DNA from: a virus
IMG/VR virus record: IMGVR_UViG_3300043788_000207
Location: 1-51,770 of that record
Direction: 5' to 3' (one strand)
DNA: 51,770 bases
The position numbers and the translations under genes were made by a program. The notes below the pieces were generated by a model that saw only the letters and a program-made list of their open reading frames with translations, searched no databases and was not told where the DNA came from. Shown piece after piece: positions 46,019-51,770 of this stretch. Positions within the stretch are counted from its first letter, which is position 1. Every line of letters begins with the position of its first letter.

Positions 46019-46426
46019 TCAGTATGGAGGGTTTGCGCTATCGTTGCTTTGAGCATATACCGAGTCAAATCCCGATGACATCAGTTTTTCAAAGCTGACG
46101 TTCTTCTTCCCCGCCTGATAAGCCACGAGGATGCCGAGATAAGTACCCATCGCCATAACAAACGTGATGATCACCATAGCGATCGCGATCCGGTTGGCCA
46201 TCCGAGTCATGGACTGCTGGTTCTGCTCGTGGCGCTCGGCTTGGCGCTCGGCTTCTGCATCCTGTTTACCCTTGAACGTATCCCAGTTGCGCCGCGTCTC
46301 GATATGAAACTCCTGCGACTGTCTCATCCAGTCCTTTACGGGTCCAAGTTCGGTAGCTAAAACATCCACTCGTCTCTCCAGAGCGTTGAGCCTGTTAGCA
46401 AAACCATCGAACTGTTCGGGCGTCAC
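46019..46426 (-). CDS. Coiled-coil membrane protein (135 aa)
   Basis: The N-terminal 75 residues are a coiled coil (FDGFANRLNALERRVDVLAT, QDAEAERQAERHEQNQQSMT). A transmembrane helix follows (IAIAMVIITFVMAMGTYLGI), then a 30-residue tail. This suits an i-spanin or a holin-regulating protein in a lysis cassette. No family recognised. Confidence 0.55.
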   Translation of the reverse strand: MTPEQFDGFANRLNALERRVDVLATELGPVKDWMRQSQEFHIETRRNWDTFKGKQDAEAERQAERHEQNQQSMTRMANRIAIAMVIITFVMAMGTYLGILVAYQAGKKNVSFEKLMSSGFDSVYAQSNDSANPPY

Positions 46427-46455
46427 TGTCCCTCCTGGCCCCTGCGAACTTACTT

Positions 46456-46953
46456 CTAGCGAACTTCTGCGACCAGTTCTGGCTTGTCGCCCTTGGCGTC
46501 TTTACGAGCCCTCGCCAACTCTGGATCATTCAGCGGCGTGAGCAAGGGAGGGGCGTTCGTTGCCTGTTGCGCGTTGATGGCAGGCGCGGTCGGGTTCGCT
46601 GCGATAGCATACGGACCGACAACATTAGAAGCTGCACTCGTAGCCGGTGGCGTCGCCGAGTCCTGATACTGCATGAATTCACACACGGTGGTTCCCGCCG
46701 AACTTAGATCCACATACACAGACGACGCCTGACCGGCCGCATTCAATTGCTTGAAGTTGGTGCTGGTCGGGGCGTCGCACGTCGTGGCGCCGGACGCCAC
46801 AGTCTCCTTGAACGCGAACCATTTTGCCGCGGTGGCGGGCGGAGATTGTACGGTCATCGTCAAAGAGTGGACGGTAGGTGGAAGCTGCTGAGCGCCAGCG
46901 CATCCTGCCGTCATGGTCAAAGGAATCGCAAACAACATCGTTCTGAATCGCAT
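46456..46953 (-). CDS. Exported protein with signal peptide, possible lipoprotein (165 aa)
   Basis: Residues 1-22 (MRFRTMLFAIPLTMTAGCAG) form a Sec signal. A lipobox-like TAGC and an AGAQ site are both present. The mature part is a small beta domain (SLTMTVQSPPATAAKWFAFK, GQASSVYVDLSSAGTTVCEF), then Ala/Asn/Pro-rich. It lies immediately downstream of the 1051-aa fibre, with no gap. Could be a virion-associated lipoprotein or a superinfection-exclusion protein. Confidence 0.6.
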   Translation of the reverse strand: MRFRTMLFAIPLTMTAGCAGAQQLPPTVHSLTMTVQSPPATAAKWFAFKETVASGATTCDAPTSTNFKQLNAAGQASSVYVDLSSAGTTVCEFMQYQDSATPPATSAASNVVGPYAIAANPTAPAINAQQATNAPPLLTPLNDPELARARKDAKGDKPELVAEVR

Positions 46954-49900
46954 CTATGGTCCTCCTGTGAGAGTTGCTGTTCCTGTGATAGTGGGCATCC
47001 CTGTGATTGTAGGCGCGGTTGGGGTTACCGACGAGAAGAAAAGTCCTGCCTGCTGGGCCAGCCACGGGTCTGCCGCCTGAACCCAGGACAGAACCGTAGA
47101 CGTCGCGGAAGCCTGAACTTGATATTCAGAGAAGTAATTCTCGTTGGTCAGCGACGTAACGAAAGTGAACCCGCTCCCCGCGGTCGGAACCACAGCCGGA
47201 TAGTCCAGATTCGCCATCCCGCCGATCAACAATTCATTACTTTGTGCGGGCGCCGATGTTGCTCCTGCGGTCGGATTAGCTGTGGATCCAGTAGAGTTTC
47301 TCTGGAAGCCGCTGTCGGAGTTGAATGCTCCTGGACTCGAAGGCGTCCAGGACTGGCAGGCAATCCCATTGAACGTGCTGGGACCGCTGAGATTTACGGT
47401 CACCTGAATGGCTGTGTTCTGGGCGTTGGAGATGAAGTAAATCGCCGACAGAGAGTCAGTGCCTGCGTCGTAAGCGGTCTGCGCCGCAGCCGGAGCGTAA
47501 GTCCCATTAGCGTTGTCGGTAACCGAGGTGATCGTCACATTGGTCCCGAGGGTGATCTCGCATGTGATTCCGTCGCCGGAATTCGGCGTGAATCGAGAGG
47601 TTGTAAAGGTGGATGCCGTCGCCGATCCGCCGTTGAATATGCCGGTCGCATTCAGAACGATGTTGCGCTGGTTATAGGTGGCCGCGAGTACAGAGCTATT
47701 CAGGAATCCCGCCTGCGTCGCCAACATGCTCAACGTCTGATTAGCCGCGACCGATACTGAGCCGGTCGTGTAAGTCGAGCTTCCCGAACCGCATGTCCCT
47801 GCTGTTGGAGCGGTGGGCGATATACCATTAAGGGTATAGCATCCTTTTGATCCGCTGGGGATCGTCGGCGTGACGGCTAGAGGGAAACTGGAGGGGAGGT
47901 AATTATTGGGCGCCTGATTTGGACTGAGGGTTGGTGTGGCTAGTGTCGGGGTCGCAATTGTCCCCGTCCACGACACGATAGGGCTGTCGTTGTACCCCGA
48001 GCAGCCATGTACGTAGGAATAGAGAGTCGTTGAGCTGGTGAATGAAAACGTGTTGGTATTGACGGTTGGAGGGTTAGTTGTGCCCAGATAGACGTTCCCA
48101 TTGCATCCAGTGGTGTTTGTCGATGCGGTAACGGTAGTCGCCGGACCGCTATATGGAGAGGTTGGAGAAAATGTCGGAGAATTGGCTGTCGGCGTTCCCC
48201 CGGAGCACGTTGTGCCAAACGCACGCTGATAAGCTGGCTGCTGCGTCGATCCCTTTATGCTCAGGTCTGATCCCTGCTCAGGCCACCCGCACGATGCGCT
48301 CGAAATGAATGACGGCTCCGAAGAATAGTAGAGAGAATTGCCGTAACTTGAGGTGGCTCCCTCGCTGCCAGGCACGCCGTTGAACTGGTTCCAGTTCCCC
48401 TGCGTGATGATCGTCGCCACGGGAGTCGGCATCGGGCTCGGGCAATAGGATGTCGTCGCATTGGCGAGACTGTAGACTAGGGGATTGGCGATAGGCGCGG
48501 CTTCGTTGAAACTTGAGTAGGTTGCCGCGGTCCAATTAGGCCAGTAGCCGCCAGAAGTTAGAGCATTCGATCCAAGGATGTTATCGACGGCTGAATAGTA
48601 GATATTGCAGGGGTAGAGATCAACTGCTGCGAATCCATTATTGGGCGGAAATCCGCCCAGAGGATAGGCGAAAGCCGACAGGTTCCCAGCGGGCCAAGTC
48701 GTGTTGGTCTCGCCGCCCCACAGCCAATTGCGAAACAGCACGTGATGCGATGCCGATCCCGAGATATCATCCCCGACATAGTGCGAAATGATATTGCCTT
48801 CATAGAGATTGAACAGGGAATGCCCACCATGAACTGATCGGGTCGATCCGAGGTAAGAACCGTCATCGGTATACAGGTCGTCAACAAAGTTATAAAGCCA
48901 GGTTGTCCCCGAGTCGCCGCCTTGATTGATTAACCCGTGACGGCTGTGAAAGACGATATTGTTTTCTACCTTGTGGTCCGAATTGAACCACTGAAAATAG
49001 ATGCCGTATCCGGCCCCGGAAGCTCCAGACCGCTGATCGTGGAAGGCCGAATCCCTGATCTCCGCCGCATAGCTTCCGTCTGTTTCGACATGCGCTGACA
49101 AACTGTTAGAACCAGTGACATAGGTCTCGACGTTCTTGACCCAGCATTCCAAGCAAGCCTGAACGAGGAGAAGCCGGTTCGGTCCGGTGTCATGCTGCGA
49201 CCCGTCCACGCGAAGGTTCTCGAAGCCAACATGCGTCGCGCTCCATGTGATGATCGAGTACTTCGCTCCGGACGGCTCTGTGCACGTCCCTGAACCATTA
49301 GGGCAGGTCACGTTGACCGATGATGTGTAGAGGGGATAATAGAGCGGCTTCGAGATGTTCACCACGGACCCGGAGCCGCCAGAGCCGGAAACGATGCTCG
49401 TGACTTGAACGATCTGCGAGCGGATGTAGGCGCCATCATTGGCCCCGCACCAGGGACAAAACCCGTCTTGCCCGGTGTTCGACACCGTTGACGGATCGTC
49501 GTTACCGTAAACCAGCATCCACGTGCCGACAGAGACCGTGCCTGAGCCGATTGTGAGCTGCGTATCGCCCTTCTGGGGCGTGCCAGACAGAGAGAATGTC
49601 GAAGGCAGACTCCCGCTCCCGTAAAAAACTTGCGGGTTGAGCGTCGATGCGCCTCCGTTCCACTCGATATCGCCAGCCTGAAGTTGCCCACTGCTGCCGA
49701 TGACAAAGCGCGTCTCTCCCGATTGGCCAGTAGGAAGAAAAGGAGGACCGCCTTGAGTCTTTGCGCCGCGCAGGCAGGTATTCGACTTGAGATACACCGT
49801 GGAGTTGATGTAATAGTTTGTGCCGGCCGGAACCAATACGCACTGATTCGAACTGAGCGCGTTATCGCAAGCCTGAATCCCCGGTCCGTCGTCGGTCACG

Positions 49901-50109
49901 CCGTCGTCATGAAGCCCGGTGCACGCGACGCCGGTGTAATTCGGCAACGTCCCGCCGTTCCAGATGTCCGATCCGGTCTGCCATGGGATTTGACGGCAAT
50001 TGAGTGGGCATCCTGAGTTATTGTTGGGCAGGGAATAGGTGGCCTGAGCGCCGGCGGAGCCAACCGTGCTCAGAAGAACGGCGAAGAGCAATAAAACGAA
50101 GCGCTTCAT
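46954..50109 (-). CDS. Giant pectate-lyase-type fibre/depolymerase with signal peptide (1051 aa)
   Basis: Residues 1-22 (MKRFVLLLFAVLLSTVGSAG) are a Sec signal peptide. Residues 65-560 look like a pectate-lyase-superfamily beta-helix: HDDGVTDDGPGIQACDNALS, FENLRVDGSQHDTGPNRLLL, AEIRDSAFHDQRSGA and VENNIVFHSRHGLINQGGDS. Residues 690-810 form repeated Ig/chitobiase-type modules (TPTLSPNQAP, SGSKGCYTLNGISPT). The tail is Thr-rich. The first motif is typical of tailspike N-termini (DDGVTDD). It could bind or cleave capsular polysaccharide. It ends 1 bp from the next gene. Confidence 0.75.
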   Translation of the reverse strand: MKRFVLLLFAVLLSTVGSAGAQATYSLPNNNSGCPLNCRQIPWQTGSDIWNGGTLPNYTGVACTGLHDDGVTDDGPGIQACDNALSSNQCVLVPAGTNYYINSTVYLKSNTCLRGAKTQGGPPFLPTGQSGETRFVIGSSGQLQAGDIEWNGGASTLNPQVFYGSGSLPSTFSLSGTPQKGDTQLTIGSGTVSVGTWMLVYGNDDPSTVSNTGQDGFCPWCGANDGAYIRSQIVQVTSIVSGSGGSGSVVNISKPLYYPLYTSSVNVTCPNGSGTCTEPSGAKYSIITWSATHVGFENLRVDGSQHDTGPNRLLLVQACLECWVKNVETYVTGSNSLSAHVETDGSYAAEIRDSAFHDQRSGASGAGYGIYFQWFNSDHKVENNIVFHSRHGLINQGGDSGTTWLYNFVDDLYTDDGSYLGSTRSVHGGHSLFNLYEGNIISHYVGDDISGSASHHVLFRNWLWGGETNTTWPAGNLSAFAYPLGGFPPNNGFAAVDLYPCNIYYSAVDNILGSNALTSGGYWPNWTAATYSSFNEAAPIANPLVYSLANATTSYCPSPMPTPVATIITQGNWNQFNGVPGSEGATSSYGNSLYYSSEPSFISSASCGWPEQGSDLSIKGSTQQPAYQRAFGTTCSGGTPTANSPTFSPTSPYSGPATTVTASTNTTGCNGNVYLGTTNPPTVNTNTFSFTSSTTLYSYVHGCSGYNDSPIVSWTGTIATPTLATPTLSPNQAPNNYLPSSFPLAVTPTIPSGSKGCYTLNGISPTAPTAGTCGSGSSTYTTGSVSVAANQTLSMLATQAGFLNSSVLAATYNQRNIVLNATGIFNGGSATASTFTTSRFTPNSGDGITCEITLGTNVTITSVTDNANGTYAPAAAQTAYDAGTDSLSAIYFISNAQNTAIQVTVNLSGPSTFNGIACQSWTPSSPGAFNSDSGFQRNSTGSTANPTAGATSAPAQSNELLIGGMANLDYPAVVPTAGSGFTFVTSLTNENYFSEYQVQASATSTVLSWVQAADPWLAQQAGLFFSSVTPTAPTITGMPTITGTATLTGGP

Positions 50110-51575
50110 TATCGCCCCTTAAACGCAATGGCCACGCTAACGAATGCGCCCGCGCTCTGCACGTAAGTGGGTGCGGCAGTCGATGTGGAGTTCAAGGCGG
50201 AAATAAAGTTCTGATTTATGTCGAACTGATACGGACCCAGAAGCCCCAGAGAAGACGTTGTCAGCGTTCCCGCGCCGGACACCAACTGCACAAGGAGATC
50301 GCTAGACCCGGTAAGTCCCGTAAACGACGATCCTGTGCAGTTCGTGCAGGAGCTTGAGCCGCCATTGGACGAAGCATACTGATCGAGTGCGATAGTTCCG
50401 CAGAACGCGATGCACTTCCATTCATCGACTGCGGGAAAGCAGGACGCGCAGGATGCCGAAAGAGTCAGGCTAACCGCTGTAGAACCCGCCGGCGCCCCGA
50501 TGATGTAAGCCATATCCGCGCCACGCGATGACCCAGATACGTAATTATTGCATCCGCTCGCCGCGCACAAGGTTACAGCGCTGCCTCCAACGGTTCCCGA
50601 AGAAATGGTGATGTTCGAGGCCGTCAGGTTAATAACCGATGGAACAACGACGCTGCCCGCAGAGGTTGGATAAATCGTCAGAGTGCATGTGGTCCCGGAA
50701 CATGATCCATCCTGACTTTGCACATACATCCAGATAGGATTCTGTCCCAAACCACACAGACTGCCTCCAATATTGGCCGCGGTGCATAGATCCGTCAAAG
50801 ACCCGGTTCCCGCATGGATGGCTGGGTTACCGCTCCCGTCGGTCGTGTATGTGGCTGCCCCAGAAGCGCCGCCTGGGTCTGATCCGGTGGTAGCGGTGAA
50901 TGCTCCGGAGTGGCCCGTTCCGTCGCTTACGGCCAGCTTTTGATGCACCGTGGTTTGCCCTGAAGTGATCTCGTCGATATGAGACTGAGCGCCGGTTGTG
51001 GTTGCGCCTGTTCCCAGGCCGACCACTTGAGACGCCTGGCCTGACACCGTTCCACTACCGGAAGGAGCCGCCCACACGCCATCGCCGCGCCAAAAGGTTG
51101 TGTTGCTTGCGCCCGATCCAGTGTTGAGGTTCGAAACAGGAAGATTGCCTGTGACGCCTCCCGCTCCGCTCGACGCGAGATTAATGGCGCTCAGGAAATT
51201 GGCGGGAATCAAGTTGCTCGCGCTATAGGTCGCGCCCCATGCATTCGACCCGCCATAGTTAGGAATCCCCGCGCCGCCAGACGGCCAAACCATCCCAGAT
51301 CCCGCGTATTGCGGAATATTCAGGGTGCAGCTATTGAGCGTTGCCGCGCCGCTCGACCCTGTGGTCGTCAAGGTAATGGCGCACTGGTATTGCGGGATGT
51401 TGAGAATCGTTCCCGTCAGCGATGCGGCGCCGCTGGTTCCCGTAGTGGTCAGAGTTATTGATGTGGACGATTGGCCGATTGATACGCCTGAGCCGCTAAC
51501 TGACACCCCCTGCGCAACCGCCACGGCAGGGGAAAGCATCAGCAGGATCCACGGGATTTTCAGTCTCAGTTGCAT
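50109..51575 (-). CDS. Tail fibre with signal peptide (488 aa)
   Basis: Start ATG 51575 with AGGAG 10 nt upstream; an in-frame extension is rejected. Residues 1-22 (MQLRLKIPWILLMLSPAVAV) are a Sec signal peptide ending AVAQ. The body is Ser/Thr/Gly-rich beta repeats (SITLTTTGTSGAASLTGTIL, then ITLTTTGSSGAATLNSCTLN, a near-duplicate), a phage-fibre-type linker (IPANFLSAINLASSGAGGVT, TTFWRGDGVWAAPSG), and a C-terminal knob ending FVSVAIAFKGR. Its start overlaps the 767-aa gene across the contig join. Confidence 0.72.
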   Translation of the reverse strand: MQLRLKIPWILLMLSPAVAVAQGVSVSGSGVSIGQSSTSITLTTTGTSGAASLTGTILNIPQYQCAITLTTTGSSGAATLNSCTLNIPQYAGSGMVWPSGGAGIPNYGGSNAWGATYSASNLIPANFLSAINLASSGAGGVTGNLPVSNLNTGSGASNTTFWRGDGVWAAPSGSGTVSGQASQVVGLGTGATTTGAQSHIDEITSGQTTVHQKLAVSDGTGHSGAFTATTGSDPGGASGAATYTTDGSGNPAIHAGTGSLTDLCTAANIGGSLCGLGQNPIWMYVQSQDGSCSGTTCTLTIYPTSAGSVVVPSVINLTASNITISSGTVGGSAVTLCAASGCNNYVSGSSRGADMAYIIGAPAGSTAVSLTLSASCASCFPAVDEWKCIAFCGTIALDQYASSNGGSSSCTNCTGSSFTGLTGSSDLLVQLVSGAGTLTTSSLGLLGPYQFDINQNFISALNSTSTAAPTYVQSAGAFVSVAIAFKGR

Positions 51576-51770
51576 GTGCCGCACGCTCCTGTCGTGGCGT
51601 TCACGGTTCCCGAGCACGTTCCAAACACTACGGGAGGGCCAATAGACTTCACGCACGCCACCTGGCCTGCCACCTGCGAGGAAGTCTCCGACTGAGGAAT
51701 AACTTGAGCGCCGCCAAGGAGAAACGATCCGGCGTCAACCGCGTCCGATGTCTTCACGGCAACCGCGCCA
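51528..51770. repeat. Terminal direct repeat, right copy
   Basis: Repeats bases 1-243 with T at 51643 instead of C at 116. The difference changes Val to Ile in the fibre C-terminus. Confidence 0.95.
51566..51770 (-). CDS. Partial duplicate: C-terminus of the 767-aa fibre gene
   Basis: Encodes the last 67 residues of the 767-aa fibre, cut by the window end. It is the same gene as at 39-2342, seen again because the contig ends overlap, with one Val-to-Ile change. Confidence 0.9.
   Translation of the reverse strand, partial: GAVAVKTSDAVDAGSFLLGGAQVIPQSETSSQVAGQVACVKSIGPPVVFGTCSGTVNATTGACGTCN

Noticed and set aside
44824-46098. 424-aa plus-strand open frame opposite the lysis genes
   Set aside because: Arg/Gly/Cys-biased translation typical of antisense frames; the minus-strand genes have starts, Shine-Dalgarno sequences and domain patterns.
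46747-47760. 337-aa plus-strand open frame opposite the 1051-aa fibre
   Set aside because: Composition (Arg, Gly, Cys, Ser rich) and lack of any motif indicate a shadow of the fibre gene.
1-51770. CRISPR arrays and large serine or tyrosine integrase
   Set aside because: No regularly spaced repeats of CRISPR type and no protein with tyrosine-recombinase R-H-R-Y motifs or a large serine integrase C-domain was seen by reading.

Overview
The window looks like the complete genome of a tailed dsDNA phage with a short tail (podovirus-like), assembled as a circular or terminally redundant contig. Bases 1-243 recur at 51528-51770 with one mismatch, so the unit length is about 51,527 bp. No host genes, rRNA or tRNA genes were recognised. 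I infer a Gram-negative soil-type host, possibly Acidobacteriota: DNA is moderately GC-rich by eye and exported-type proteins start with Sec signal peptides followed by Gln. That host call is an inference.

Layout. (1) 39-28508, all on the minus strand: two large fibre proteins, internal/ejection-type proteins, tail nozzle and adaptor, decoration protein, major capsid, scaffold, a cluster of very small basic proteins, a small HTH protein, portal, a gene with a textbook -1 frameshift heptamer, large terminase, then about 16 small genes (many zinc-knuckle proteins, one glycosyltransferase). (2) 28509-29259, a control region rich in dyad symmetry, including a 20-bp palindrome matching the bacterial parS motif. 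(3) 29260-31566, a small serine recombinase and an accessory pair of divergent genes. (4) 31633-33949 (minus), a replication module: replisome-organiser-like protein, helicase-loader-like protein and HNH nuclease. (5) 33950-34148, a divergent control region with a predicted pseudoknot. (6) 34149-44709 (plus), an early operon: XRE repressor-like protein, Lar-like anti-restriction protein, ERF annealase, YqaJ exonuclease, RusA resolvase, a nucleoside deoxyribosyltransferase-like protein, a lone TnpB and many small proteins chained by ATGA/GTGA overlaps. (7) 44659-51575 (minus), lysis genes (L,D-transpeptidase-fold hydrolase, small membrane proteins), then a lipoprotein-like protein and two more fibre proteins that run across the contig join into region 1.

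How it fits together. ERF + YqaJ + RusA make a Red-like recombination set. The repressor-like gene, serine recombinase and orphan parS-like site, with no large integrase and no ParA/ParB, fit a temperate phage that may persist as a plasmid; this is a hypothesis. Five intact fibre or virion-associated genes and one frameshifted mini-gene in a row carry N-terminal Sec signal peptides, which is unusual for tail proteins because virions assemble in the cytoplasm. Other points worth attention are the -1 frameshift, a 16-mer repeated three times in different reading frames, a pseudoknot predicted to cover the HNH ribosome-binding site, and three apparently leaderless starts at the control regions.
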